Shown here: one piece after another, positions 50,649 through 62,114 of the stretch
Layout: each line of letters starts with the position of its first letter
Numbering within the stretch: position 1 is the first letter of the stretch
From: Leptasterias polaris
Lineage: Eukaryota > Echinodermata > Asteroidea > Forcipulatida > Asteriidae
Direction of reading: 5' to 3'
DNA length: 64,000 bases
NCBI GenBank assembly: GCA_037783415.1
Contig: JAZGTN010000013.1
Coordinates: 434,001-498,000 of the forward strand
The notes under the pieces: generated by a model
What the model saw: only the letters and a program-made list of their open reading frames with translations
Told to the model about the DNA's origin: nothing
The model's database searches: none
Position numbers and translations under genes: made by a program

Positions 50649-51578
50649 TCAACCAATGCAACAACACAGCATGTCTTGAAGACCTTTCCGAAACCTCTGG
50701 TATTTGAAGACATAAATGATGGGATTGATCACAGAGTTCATGCTGTAGACCACAGTCAGTGAGTTTAATAAGGCATCACCTTGATTAGAGTACAACACTT
50801 TTGTCCAAACGAATAAAATGAGATAGAGAACATTTGGTGTCCACAGTACAACCAATGCACCCAGGACAATCCTAAGCATGCTGATCACATTCTGTCTTGC
50901 CTGTAAAAGCTCCAGGGCTGCCCCTTGTACATTCTGTTGTTGCAGTTGTTGAGCACTTTTCTTGAGAGTGGCTTGGATCTTGTAGTAAGCCCAAACCATA
51001 AAGATAATTGGCAAAACGTAGCTGAAGATAAACGTAAAAATCGTAGACAAATCCTCCAATAACGATAACTCCAAGATGGTGTGGCATGCTGATGGTGGAT
51101 CTTTTCCGATATTTGCATGTTGGACAAAGAGGTTCGGACAGGAGATAAGAAATGAGATAATCCATGCCAGGAAAGTTTGTGAAGCTGCTTTTTTTGCAGA
51201 CATCAGTCGGGGATATTGCAGTGGGTGCACTATTCCAATATATCGCTCAAAGGTCACCAGACACAGACCATAACTCGATGACAAGACTGCTAATGATTCT
51301 AGAAATCTGCTGTTAACAAGTAGACAGTAAATTTCCCGTCCTATCAAACCTGCCGCATATCTGTCTTTACTATGATAAAGGAATACAGTAAAACAGGCTA
51401 GACCATCAACCACAGCAAGATATGCCAGCAAGTAGTTTGTCATATTGTGGAGGCTTTTGGTGCGAAGGATGACCAGCCAAGCTAGAGTGTTGAGAACCAT
51501 TCCAATGATGCCTTGTGCCATTCCAAAGTTGTCCATGAAGTCATTCCTGTCAACAAAACTTGCATTTGCTCCAGACAT
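50649..51578 (-). CDS. Chimeric receptor: G4 5' part joined to G3 3' part
   Basis: The 309-residue open frame has MSGANASFVDRN, TM1-TM5 and the first part of the third loop as in G4. From the loop onward (SMLRIVLGALVVLWTPNVLYL, VWTKVLYSNQ, TM7, CCCIG end) it follows G3. At nucleotide level the sequence is G3-like up to 50920 (CTCCAGGGCTG) and G4-like from 50995 (CCCAAACCATA). The about 75 bases between are identical in both parents apart from one private change. The shift in offset (17042 to 14571) shows that 2471 bp were lost. TM7 reads NPIIY, better than NSIIY in G3. The tail stops early at the same TGA as G3. All lesions of G3's 5' half are gone, so a full seven-helix receptor is encoded. 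The G4 promoter region comes with it. Confidence 0.85.
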   Translation of the reverse strand: MSGANASFVDRNDFMDNFGMAQGIIGMVLNTLAWLVILRTKSLHNMTNYLLAYLAVVDGLACFTVFLYHSKDRYAAGLIGREIYCLLVNSRFLESLAVLSSSYGLCLVTFERYIGIVHPLQYPRLMSAKKAASQTFLAWIISFLISCPNLFVQHANIGKDPPSACHTILELSLLEDLSTIFTFIFSYVLPIIFMVWAYYKIQATLKKSAQQLQQQNVQGAALELLQARQNVISMLRIVLGALVVLWTPNVLYLILFVWTKVLYSNQGDALLNSLTVVYSMNSVINPIIYVFKYQRFRKGLQDMLCCCIG

Positions 51579-52088
51579 GAGTGGCTATGGATTTAAATTG
51601 GTGACGTCTTTACACATCAACCTTCGCAGATCAATTACAAAATCTACCAAACTATGAGGAAGTAATTTGAGTTTTCCCAATTTGAAGTAGCTTCGTCAAA
51701 ATTCAGTTACGTGTAGAGAAAGACGTTTCCTTTAGAAAATTCCAAGTGCAATTCCAAAGATACTGTAGGAAAAGTCTGTCTGCTGTTAGCCATGTAAATG
51801 ATGTGGCTGTTCTGACTGTATGGAGCCTTTTGCTACACTGCTTTGTTAAAATCCCATCCCTGCATTAATGTAGTTCACTTAATATATCAATTCCATAATC
51901 GAGATTGACAGCTCCTTTTCCACCTGAATGAAACTGTACTCAATTGCCGTTTGGTCATCTGGATACACTTAGTTTACACACAATAACTGTCAATGACTGT
52001 CAATAACTGTAGACTGTGGAATAACAAATATAAATATGTAATCCTTATCAGAAAGATATGGCTGTAAGTAAATTTTTACCTTTGTTTC

Positions 52089-52407
52089 TGATAATAATAA
52101 TAAAAAATAATAAATAGTTCTTATACAGAGCATTTTACAATAACATATCAATGCACTTTACATTAGTGCCCTGGTCATTGGGCCGATAACATACCTTTAA
52201 TCTTTCTCAGCTCCCTTGGGAGTATACAGCCCGGAGCTGCCGTGGCGCTCCGAAGGCTGTTTTCAAACACAATATCAACCTCTACCCTTGCAGGTACCCA
52301 TTTATACCCCTGGATGAAGACAAGCAATTATAATAAAGTGTCTTGCTCAAAGACACAAGTGTCATGACTGGGATTCGAACCCACACCCCGATGACTTAAC
52401 CATCAGA
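52089..52407 (-). mobile_element. SINE body, copy 2 of 37518-37836
   Basis: Same element and same interruption as in copy 1; the remainder of the head is at 52807-52843. Confidence 0.7.
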
Positions 52408-52412
52408 ACTTG

Positions 52413-52801
52413 TGTTAGTGCCAAAATCACCCCCTTTTTGTGTATAGCGCCCCCTCTTGACAAGTAGCAGATCGCAGGGTCGAGACGGTGGTGAAAATAC
52501 AGTTTTTCAACCTCTCTCTATCTGATTGATACATCTTTACTCAGTTTCTTAAGGTAAAGCATAAAGTTTGTTATTTTAAAGTAGCAAAAGGTGAATGTAA
52601 TAGGCAAGGCATCATTTCAGTTAATAATAAGGGTCTTGAATCACCAGAAAGTGAAAACTGTGACTTTAGTGTATTTTATTTGTTGAGCGTTGGATACTCT
52701 TTTCTCGAACCATAGTCTCGCCACACAAAACCGGATACAGAGGGCGCTTTTCAAAATGGCGACATAAAAACAATTTAGGACTCTGGAATTCGGCAGGAAC
52801 A
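52413..52801. mobile_element. Solo LTR, copy 2
   Basis: Duplicate of 37842-38230 with the same ACTTG flanks. It was inserted before the duplication. Confidence 0.8.
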
Positions 52802-52845
52802 ACTTGAATTTGATGCTCTAAACCGCTCGGCCACGACACCTTGAT

Positions 52846-52944
52846 GTTGAGAATGACTAGCCAATCTAGAATGTAGATACCCATCCCAGTAACTCCTTCA
52901 ACCCTTCTAATCAGGTTCATCCAGTCAGTGTACTTTTCCAACAT
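52846..52944 (-). pseudogene. Receptor TM1 relic, copy 2
   Basis: Duplicate of 38275-38373, with the same residual TM1-like reading (LDWLVILNIK). Confidence 0.65.
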
Positions 52945-53520
52945 AATTATTTGCTAATTTTTAATGAGCAAGATAGTGAGATTATTGTTACGTATATGAC
53001 AAATGCATACTGACAAACAGCTTTTCAAGTATTTCTGTTACTGCAGATTACAAACACGGAATTGAAAATGGAAAGTTAAATCAGCAACTAATAAAGGAAA
53101 CAAGTTGAGTCATTCTGTGTACAATAACAATTACATAAATTTATTCACACAGAGCATTATCATCATTTGATATGGGACGCAGAAGTGTTATTATTTTACC
53201 TATTCCACTCGTGCTTGTTTTATAACTAATGATATCTTATCTAACTTTATTTATCACCACATTTAAAGAACACAAAAATTCAATTTTCACACCCCAAAAA
53301 ACGATTAGGTAAAAACGATTATACAAGAAAGTACACCAAACATCCAAAAACCACCATACAAAAATACAGCACGGATGGAATACATGTAATACACACAAAA
53401 ATGTTAAAGGTAATGGGGATGACCAAGACGTGTCTTAAAAGATGTTTTTGTTAATTTTACAAAACTTAAACTAAATATGTAACAGGCAGTTGAAGTCAAA
53501 GACTTTATGGCACCAAGCAA

Positions 53521-53902
53521 TTTTTTTTTTTTTTTTTTTTTTTATGAGATATCGCCTAACTCACAAGGCCACGGACGGCCACTTCAAGGTGAGGGCTACA
53601 CATAACTGATTTGGGCTATCGACCCAAATCAATTGAAACCAGGGGCACGTTGCCTCCTACTCCTGGGGCTGAAACAGGGTTACCCCCTTCACAGTCCTTA
53701 AGGATGTAGGCATGGGTATCATCCACTAGGAGCCTATCTGGTAGAGCAGAATGCACTACCTTCCCAACTTTTTCGAAGCAATTATAGTTAAGTGCCTTGC
53801 TCAGGGGCACAAGTGTCATGACCGGGTATCGACCCCACACTCTGCTGCTGACTACACCAGAGCTTAGGTCCGGTGACCTAGATCGCTCGGCCACGACACG
53901 CC
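53521..53902 (-). mobile_element. SINE with poly(A) end, copy 2
   Basis: Duplicate of 38950-39331; the T run is at 53521-53543. Confidence 0.65.
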
Positions 53903-55581
53903 ACAATTCTCACAAACTATACGTTTACCAATTAAACCCTTGACAACGAGTCCTATGCAACATTCAATGTTTGTGTCATTTTGGGCTACAACTGCTAAAA
54001 AATATGATGTCTACAGATTATTGGTGTATGGAATCTTAGAGATGGGACCCTACTTCATGACTGAAGTTGCTGAATTCAATCAAAGTAGCATGAAATCTGG
54101 CTTCTACCAGTTTGAAAAATGACAAAGTTTACAACACCAATTTTTTTTACCAGTGTGCACAACATGGGTCGTGCAAATTAGGTCTCAAATTATTTTATTT
54201 TTTGGGTTCACTTTCCATGCAGTTGTTGATGACAACAAATCTTTGGTGAGGCGTTTGCATATGCAGACTGAATAAACTCTTTGTATATATTTTGTTGTAT
54301 TCTCAACATCTGAGTAGAGTTGGTCCATGAGTGAGATTTGCAGATACTCTTGGATTGTAATATAAAGTTGTCTTTATTACTTGTTACATGAAATGCGATG
54401 ACAGTGACCAACAATATTAACTCTCTAGATCCAGAGGCTAATCAGCTGTAACTGAAGACTGGAACAACATAACGCCAACCATTTGACTTCCTCTGAGAAG
54501 AGTAATTAATATTATGGTTTATTAAAATACTACAATACAGCGGCTAAAAGCCGAAATATACAGTTTACAAAAAACAGCCATTAAAATCTAAAAAGAGCAC
54601 CAGCAATAAATTACATAAACAGATAGAAATATCAAACAGTTATTAAGAAATACATAAAAACACACGCAACAAATTTTGTGATAGCATAATATACTCAAGA
54701 AGCCAAAAATGGCTGGGTTAGTTTATAATTCATCCATTGCTCTTGCCTCGAAGAGCTTGTTGGGAGTAGTTTAATAATCCTGTATTATAAGAGGTCAAGT
54801 CAGGGTTTATGCTCCTCTGGAAGCAACACTAGAGCTGTGGTGTCTTTCAAAACTAAAATTTGTAACTGTGATTTTTTTTCCACTTTTATTGTACATTCAG
54901 CATCAAGTCAATGTTTTTGTTTATCAACTTGAAGGCTTTGTAACCACACTTTGTACCCATCTAAAAAGCTACATCGTGCTCCTCCTACGTTCCTGTAGTT
55001 TATATTCACAATCCACCACTAGACGTAATGGTGCTATATAACCCACAAACAACTAATAAGAGCGTTATCCATGCTAATCCACTATCACCCAGAAACTGCT
55101 GTCACAGCAACATCTTGGATATGTTATTTGGAGGGTTTTACAAAGTTATGGTAATGGGTATCAAAACCATGCATTATTCATATTACTTGACTGAGCGACA
55201 CATGAAAGCTCATAGAGGGTTACAATGATTCATAGGAATGTACCATATTGGTTTTGATCCCTTATTACATATTACCAAGGCTTCTTCTACAGCCCAATCA
55301 TCCGAAATCAAAGTGTGTTGTTAGAATTGATCCATTTCAGCTAAGAGTAAAATAAGAAAGTCTTGGAACCGAGACTATGCTCATCCCTGCATTTCTACAC
55401 AAGCTCTGTATAACCATAAGTAAGGCCGTATCTGACTTAGTGGCTTTGGCTACAGCTATAGCTGTTGCTAAGGGTGTTGCTATGGATGTCCTATACTTCC
55501 CCGCATGATGACGCGGCGATATAGCCGTAGCCGTAGCTACCAATTTGGACACATCCTAAGAATAGAAGCTGTCTAGTTATG

Positions 55582-56328
55582 AATAGACTGTGCAAGTCTC
55601 GCGCGTAAGCGAACTTCCGGGACCATCGTGGTCCCAACCATATGGAGTTTTACGTTGGCAAGATTTTGTTTCGTCTATAATTTTAGTTTAACGTACTTTA
55701 TGACCATGAAAATTAAATATGTTGTTGGGAATGTAGTACTAAGTGATACAAAATATGAAAGTAAAATCAATTCAACAATGCAACGAAGAAAACCCAAGAA
55801 TTAAACTTGACCTCTGCTTCCGGTTACTTGCAAAAAATTTAGAATTTGTGCCCACCTCCGATCACCAAATTTGTTTTGGTCGCGCGATGATAATCACCAG
55901 ACGCTGTAATTGCCAGACGCTAAGCATTTTCATTGCAGTCTACGGTTGTCGAGGCGTCAGCGTCCTCTTTAAACTGCGTCACACGTTAATTCTACGCCCG
56001 TGCGATCATCGCGCGTCTGCGTTTAAACCTGCTTTTAGTGGTTGCACGTATTCAGGCATGGATTTACAAAAGGGTTTCCTAAAAAGTTCAGATCAAATAA
56101 GCATCCTTGTCCCAGAGTTTTTAGATTGTTTCAACAAAAACTAACAAATGAATTGTGTGTTTATTATGAAAGCTAAAACTCATTTTATGCAAATTGTAAT
56201 GAGTATTTTTGTTGGTCAGATTGTTTCATAGATCTAATTTAAAAACAATGATTTGATTTCAGAAAAAATATGTTCTTCACTTGACATGTTTTCTCGCTCC
56301 GATACGCGCGAGACTTGCACAGTCTATT
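55582..56328. mobile_element. DNA transposon relic with 25-bp inverted ends, copy 2
   Basis: Duplicate of 41011-41757 with the same ends. Confidence 0.65.
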
Positions 56329-56394
56329 CCCATTAACCTTTATAATAATAGTCTTCATCATTTGACGACTTGACCTGAATTTTTGTGGCTAATT

Positions 56395-57283
56395 TTACCT
56401 TGTGGGTTTGAAGGGTTGGCTTACAGCAATCTGAAAACCAATGTGATTTGGCCTTAGAGGTCGACCAATGCACCAACACAACATATCCTGAAGACCTTTC
56501 CGAAACTTTTTGTATTGAAAGACATAAATGATGGGATTAATTACAAAGTTTGCGTAGTACATCAAATTTAAGCAGTAATGAAGTGGGATAGCATTTGTGG
56601 AACTACACCAGTTATAATTGGTGACGTTTGACCAACAGAAAATAAGTTTGACATAGTTTGGGGTCCACAGAACCAACAGAACACCCATGACAGTCATAAG
56701 CATGTTGACCACTTTTCGTCTTGCCTGTAAAAGTTCAAGTGCTGCTCCTTGTACATTCTGTTGTTGGAGTTGTTGAGCACTTCTCTTGAGAGTTGCTTGG
56801 ATCTTATAGTAAGCCCAACTCATAAAAAGGAAGGGAAACAGGTAGCTGAATACAAAAAGGCTAATGTATGCTACGGTGAGCAATGCTTCTGAGGTGATGT
56901 CACATACTTGTATTGGATCCTCTTTGGTGCTGGCAGTAAATGCAACAAGATATGGACATGATAACAGAAACGCTATTGTCCATGTTATTAAAATTATCCT
57001 GATAACTTTTCTTGCCGATAACAGTCTTGGATACTGGAGTGGATATACTATTCCAATATACTATTCCAATATATCGTTCATAGGTCACAACACAGAGACC
57101 ATAAGTGGAGCAGTAGAGTGCAAATACTCCTGTAAAACCATTAATGTACAGTCGACAGTAAAGTTCTCTTGCAATAGAACTTACAGGAACCAGGAATCCA
57201 TTTGTAGCAAAATAAAAAAATAAATGAAAGTCTGGTTTACTGCCTGCTGTTGTCACTTGAAACGCTGAAGTCGTTCTGAGCAA
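56395..57283 (-). pseudogene. G5': disrupted receptor, copy 2
   Basis: It has the same two pieces and the same 13-base tandem duplication (near 57048-57073) as G5. TM1-TM2 are missing, and TM5-TM7 are readable (56395-56883). No new lesion was noticed. Confidence 0.75.
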
Positions 57284-58014
57284 CTTTTAGCTAACACTGC
57301 TTGATTACAAATCTCAGTGCTGGTTTACATAAAACATCAGTGCCAAAAGGAACATTCTGTCTGCTGTTAGCCATGTAAATGATGTGGTTGTTCGGACTGT
57401 ATGGAGCCTTTTGCTAACACTGCCTTGTTAAAATCCCATCCCAGTATTAATGTAGTTCACATAATATATCAATGCCATAATCGAGATTGACAGCTCCTTT
57501 TCCACCTGAATGAAACTGTACTTAATTCCTGTTTGGTCATCTGGATACACTTAGTTTACACACACAAGTGATGTGTTAAAGTTTGTGGAAAGTCATCTCT
57601 GACTGTCAATAACTGTGGACTGTGGAATAACAAGAAGTGTCTTAAAAGATTTTTTTGTTCATTTTACTTGAAACCCTGAAGTTTTTCTGGGCAACTTTTA
57701 GCTAACTGTGCTTTATTAAAAATCCCAGTGCTGGTTTACATAAAACACCAGTGCCATGACTGAGATTGACACCTACTGAATATAGAAACCTGTGCACTTA
57801 ATTACTGTTTCATCATCCCAATGCAGTGTTCCGGTGACAGTGACTATAGACCTTTATCATAATGCCACCATCTTGGTCATGCTCCCTGTATCTAATAACA
57901 GTAATGAATGCTAGTATTCATTGCACTGAAAAGGGAACCAGACTTGTTTTCTTCCGGCTGGCCGCAGTTTGGTTACAATGATTCAGATTTGAGAAAATCA
58001 AGATTGCCACACCA

Positions 58015-58614
58015 TTATAAACCTCTATCTTCACCAAGCTTGAGAGTGGCTTGGAGCTTGTTGTAAGCCCAACTCATAAATAGGATAGGAAAGAGGTAGC
58101 CAAATAGATTTAATCCTGTCTTTATCAATATGTCACTTGCCATACTGCTGTTTGGCGTCATCAAAACTGTTGGGCAGACAATTAGAAATGACATAATCCA
58201 TGACAGAATTGCTATGAGAGTCACTTTTTTCACAGTGATCCATCGTGGATAGTGCAGTGGATGCACTATTCCGATATATCGTTCATAGGTCACTAGACAT
58301 AGACTATAACTGGATACTATAGCTGTCATAAACTCTAAAAATCTACTGTTAATAAGCCAACAACATTCAGCCCACCAAGTTGTAGTGCTGCAACCTTCTG
58401 TACAATGATAGAGGACTACAGTAAAGCAATAAATGCAGTCAGTCACAGCAAGATATGCCAGCAAATAGTTTGTCATATTGTGGAGGTTTTTGGTGCGAAG
58501 GATGACCAGCCAAGCTAGAGTGTTGAGAACCATTCCAATGATGCCTTGTGCCATTCCAATCTTGTGCACTAATTCCTCCTCTTTTACAGAAGTCCATTCA
58601 GACATATTGGCCAT
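58015..58614 (-). pseudogene. G6': receptor truncated after TM5, second copy
   Basis: Identical in translation to G6 (43444-44043), with the same LKLGEDRGL end and the same four-base insertion upstream. It marks the start of copy 3. Confidence 0.75.
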
Positions 58615-58968
58615 GGCTTCATACAGATTGGCTATACTGAGAACTGAAAGCCATTTTAAAAATTAAAATCCAGTTACAGGCGTGCAGCTTCCTTGCTTCT
58701 TGAAACGCTGGGATTGTTATGAACAATTGAGCTGTTTTCCTTTGTATTCAATGCAAAATTCTACTAATATTGGGTAACTAGTAAAAGTGCCATAACTAAG
58801 ATTGACAGGTTATTTTAGCACAGGTTGAGAGCCGATTTATTACTCTGCTGTTGTTTGAATACAGGGAGTATTATGACAGTGACGAGAGCAAGTTGTTTAC
58901 AGAATAAGCTAGTGAGTCAATTGCTTATATCTGTGAGCACTTAGACTATATATTGACTTGATCAATTA

Positions 58969-59181
58969 GCCCTTCTTCTGTCTGACCATTCAATATCATC
59001 CACTGTGGTTTGGAATGGTAGATAAACTATGCCAGCCTGCAATGTAATATCATGTGGTAAATGCATCTACACAGTACAGACATGTTATGTGCACAGTTGT
59101 GCCATCATTCACAACCAGTGCAGTTGAATGGTTTCAAATGGTTGGTCAACTCACTGGAAAATGTTACCAAGAGTAGGAGGG
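58969..59181. mobile_element. Small MITE, second copy
   Basis: Duplicate of 44398-44610 in copy 3. Confidence 0.6.
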
Positions 59182-59480
59182 TTAATGTGTAGAATCACTT
59201 GTCATTCAAAGATTAGGTTCATATAATACAATTTGCCGTATCCTTGTTTGCCTTTGGAGAGTGATCCACAAACCTGTGTTTGTTCTTGTTAATTATTTTA
59301 GTGAATTTAACTTTGAAAGGATTGAGCATTTTGGATGTAAATTTTAGAAAACTTCTTGAATTGCTGATAATGTAGATAAAAAGTATAAAAGTTTACTAAT
59401 CGTTTTCAATCTGATGATATTCTTAGAATGGAGATTTTTTTTATTTTTATTTTTTCTATACTCCATGGTTTAGGGCCTAA

Positions 59481-59698
59481 TTAGTGGAAGGTTGTACACT
59501 AGCCATCATGTCAAGGCAATTATAGTAGATTGTTGGTGGCAGCACTTCTACTTCCTCTACTTTTACATTACTCAGCAGGATCCATAAGTTAAGACAACAA
59601 TGCTGAGAAGCAATTAAAGTTAAGTGTCTTGCTCAGGGACACAAGTGCCAGGACTGAGATTCGAACCCAACTTGTGTTAACTCAGCCACCACAACTTT
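59481..59698 (-). mobile_element. SINE interrupted by the DIRS-like element
   Basis: Same SINE as 44907-45165, but the outer part of the tRNA-like head (TGGTCTAGCAGCGCACTGAA and beyond) is missing at the right side. Confidence 0.65.
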
Positions 59699-60049
59699 AG
59701 TCCACTTCAGGGACTCCCTTACCTGTTAAACCTACAATTGCATATTTGCCCTAGCCATAGGCTTTCACTAGATTCTTTTTTACCACACCACAACAGCGCC
59801 CTCAAGAGCCCATACATTCCCTATCCTGGCCCCATGTGTTGGATAACTCGACCTCTTTTTCTCTAGTGTTCGACGTGAACGGACGTGTTTGGATTTCCGT
59901 CTTCGAACGTATTGTATAAGCTTTCAGATTCTCTGTTATTTTGTAAAGTTTTATAAGGACAAGAGTATACAAAGTTTGTATCGTCTTTATTATTAATTTA
60001 TCTTTACCGTTTTCGTTTTCTTCGCTCGTAAGATATGGAACTTCGAGTG

Positions 60050-60052
<3 letters not shown>

Positions 60053-60108
<56 letters not shown>
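60053..60108 (+). repeat. Poly(A) run of 56 bases
   Basis: Uninterrupted A run between GTGATT and TATTAAGAATGG, ending 8 bases before the ORF1 start codon. The ATG at 60117 lies in AAGAATGGCAG. The length may be imprecise, as homopolymers are error-prone. Confidence 0.8.
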
Positions 60109-60111
<3 letters not shown>

Positions 60112-60116
60112 TAAGA

Positions 60117-62114
60117 ATGGCAGACTCTCGCTGTTCGAGACGCACTGCGTCGTCGGCGCGGCTTCGGCCTCGCTCCCCTTCTGTTTCCATTACCGGGGAC
60201 ATGCTTTCCGTGCCTCTGGCTCCTGGTAACATTTCAGATGCTAATGCTAGGGCTGCGCCTCTCGGGCCTCCAGTCCCTATGCTTAATGATGATGCTCTTG
60301 CTGGGGACACGCTTTCCGGGCCTCTGGCCCCCAGCACTTCAGGCGTGCTTGTTAAGGCTGACCCTCCGGGGCCTCCAGTCTCTAATCCAAGCATTAAAAA
60401 GCCCAAGAAGGACAAATCTACACCCTGTAAGCGTCCCGGAGCTACGCCTTCCGGGCCTCTAGCTTCCGGTACCTTGGACTCTGCTACTCCAACCGCCCCC
60501 TCCGGGGCTCCGGTTTCTGGAGCGAGACCTAAAAGCATGGCCTCTTCCACACCCAAGACCGATTGTGGCTCTTCAGAGCGCAAGTCGTCTTGCCCAGCTC
60601 GTCAATCTGACCGAGGCAGACGACATCGCAAGAAGAAACGGCGTTACTCTAGTCAGAGCTCCCTGTCCTCGGATGGGTCCGCTTCTTCGTCTAGCTTTTC
60701 GGCTGGTGAGCGACGCCATCGCCGCTCTAGCACCCGCTCAATGCTGAGACAACTCACAGCTACTATGTCAGCATTAGTGCAACGTCCGGCTGCTACTGCT
60801 CCAGCGGACTTTGTTCAGCCTGCTTCAGTAGTTATTCCGGATCCCGGTCAGATGTCAGAGGAAATTGTATCCCTTTTTCCCTCTGATGAGTTCTCAGATA
60901 ATTCTGATTCTCGTCCACGACATTTGGGCCCTGCTCCTTTGGCTTCCCTCTCCCGTGGGACAGAGCCTAATCCAGATAGGGCTAAAGAAGCTACAGCCGT
61001 CTTACCCCCTGGGGACGGAGAGTCTTCTCATCCTGATCCACCTGTTTGTTATTCTTCAGGCAATGAATCGGGGGACTCTGTCATGCTTTCCACAGCTGAC
61101 ATTAGACTGCGCCGGGTTATTCAGGATATGGTTCGTGTCCTAAATATCCCGAAGGAGGAGGACCCTACACTTGATCAAGAAGCCCGCCAGTCGTTCAAAA
61201 AACGCACTGGTCCAGCTGAGTCTAGGGCCCAGTCCTTCCCAGTCCTCCCTGTAGACCGCCTCTGTGCTGACCGTATTGAGGTTATTGCAGGGGTTAAGAA
61301 ATGGCGCCCTGTGGCTAAACGTGATGTCCGCCATTTCCGGGTTCCGAGAAATGATTTTGACAAGTTTCTTGCGGTTCCCACCTTACCTGATGCAGCACGT
61401 GACAAAATAGCGGCAGACTCCGGGGGGCGTTCCTCCCTCAGGTCTCCGTTCACAAGTAAGGAACGCAATACACTGGAAGACACCCTAGTCAAGGTAGACA
61501 AGGCCTCCAGGGCTGGTCTCCGTGTTACTTGCTTCCTACAACTGCTCTCTGAGTACTTGGTGTGCTCCTGTGAGGCAGACTCACCAGTGTCACCAAATGC
61601 AGTTGAGCTGGCTTTCCGCTGCCTGGACGACAGCTTACGCATCTGCATGGACCAGTTCACCCGGGTATCCGCTCTTGCTACTTCTACCCGGCGGGGAAAC
61701 GTCCTTGATGCTATTTTTCTCCCCACCGAGGGGGCTCGGTCTCGACTCGAAGCCCTCCCTCGCTTGGGTACTGACCTCTTTGCGGGTAAATTTCAACAGA
61801 CCCTCGAAGAAGAGGCCAAACGCATTAAAGCAACAGACAAAATTAATCAACGCAAGTCTTCCCAGAATGTCTCTGGCCCTGGTCGTGGCGGGAAACAGGG
61901 CTCTGGTCCCCGCTTCCCTCGCAAGCCCTTACAACCGTATAGAGCTGCAGGTCGTACTCCATCTGCTAGTCCAGCTAACCCCTATTCTTCCCCACAGCCG
62001 TTGTTGGCTCCCAGTGCCCCGCTCGGCAGCCGCAACCGGGGTTCACGGTTTTCATACACCCCCCGCCCCAAAGCAAATTATGGGAGCGGTCGGAGTAGGC
62101 CAGGGCGTCGGTGA
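60117..62114 (+). CDS. DIRS1-like ORF1 (gag-like protein)
   Basis: 665 residues. The first about 150 are rich in Pro, Ser, Ala and Gly with repeated GPPV/SGPLA patches and look disordered. A basic stretch (GRRHRKKKRRYSS, near residue 165) may bind nucleic acid or enter the nucleus. Residues about 335-560 form the ordered part: RRVIQDMVRVL, NDFDKFLAVP, LEDTLVKVDKASRAGLRVTC and FRCLDDSLRICMDQFTR, the helical pattern seen in DIRS1-type gag proteins. The C-terminus is basic and Gly/Pro/Arg-rich. No CCHC zinc knuckle was seen. The frame is +1 relative to ORF2, which overlaps its end by 35 bases. Confidence 0.75.
   Translation: MADSRCSRRTASSARLRPRSPSVSITGDMLSVPLAPGNISDANARAAPLGPPVPMLNDDALAGDTLSGPLAPSTSGVLVKADPPGPPVSNPSIKKPKKDKSTPCKRPGATPSGPLASGTLDSATPTAPSGAPVSGARPKSMASSTPKTDCGSSERKSSCPARQSDRGRRHRKKKRRYSSQSSLSSDGSASSSSFSAGERRHRRSSTRSMLRQLTATMSALVQRPAATAPADFVQPASVVIPDPGQMSEEIVSLFPSDEFSDNSDSRPRHLGPAPLASLSRGTEPNPDRAKEATAVLPPGDGESSHPDPPVCYSSGNESGDSVMLSTADIRLRRVIQDMVRVLNIPKEEDPTLDQEARQSFKKRTGPAESRAQSFPVLPVDRLCADRIEVIAGVKKWRPVAKRDVRHFRVPRNDFDKFLAVPTLPDAARDKIAADSGGRSSLRSPFTSKERNTLEDTLVKVDKASRAGLRVTCFLQLLSEYLVCSCEADSPVSPNAVELAFRCLDDSLRICMDQFTRVSALATSTRRGNVLDAIFLPTEGARSRLEALPRLGTDLFAGKFQQTLEEEAKRIKATDKINQRKSSQNVSGPGRGGKQGSGPRFPRKPLQPYRAAGRTPSASPANPYSSPQPLLAPSAPLGSRNRGSRFSYTPRPKANYGSGRSRPGRR

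Larger units (their letters stand above)
43468..58038. repeat. Tandem unit, copy 2 (about 14.6 kb)
   Basis: It repeats copy 1 in the same order and orientation: G6, SINE, spacer, G2', chimera, SINE plus solo LTR, TM1 relic, SINE, TIR element, G5', then the boundary into G6'. It is shorter mainly because of a 2471-bp deletion between the G3 and G4 equivalents. Only scattered single-base differences are visible in the rest. Confidence 0.85.
58039..59698. repeat. Tandem unit, copy 3 (start only)
   Basis: It follows copy 2 at offset 14571 through the G6' gene, its 5' flank and the SINE. Homology breaks at about 59699 (CAACTTTAG|TCCACTTC against CAACTTTAATTCAGTG), where the DIRS-like element begins. 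Confidence 0.8.

Noticed and set aside
59993..60583. Minus-strand ORF of 196 codons opposite gag
   Set aside because: Shadow of ORF1 that reads through the poly(A) run as a phenylalanine stretch.
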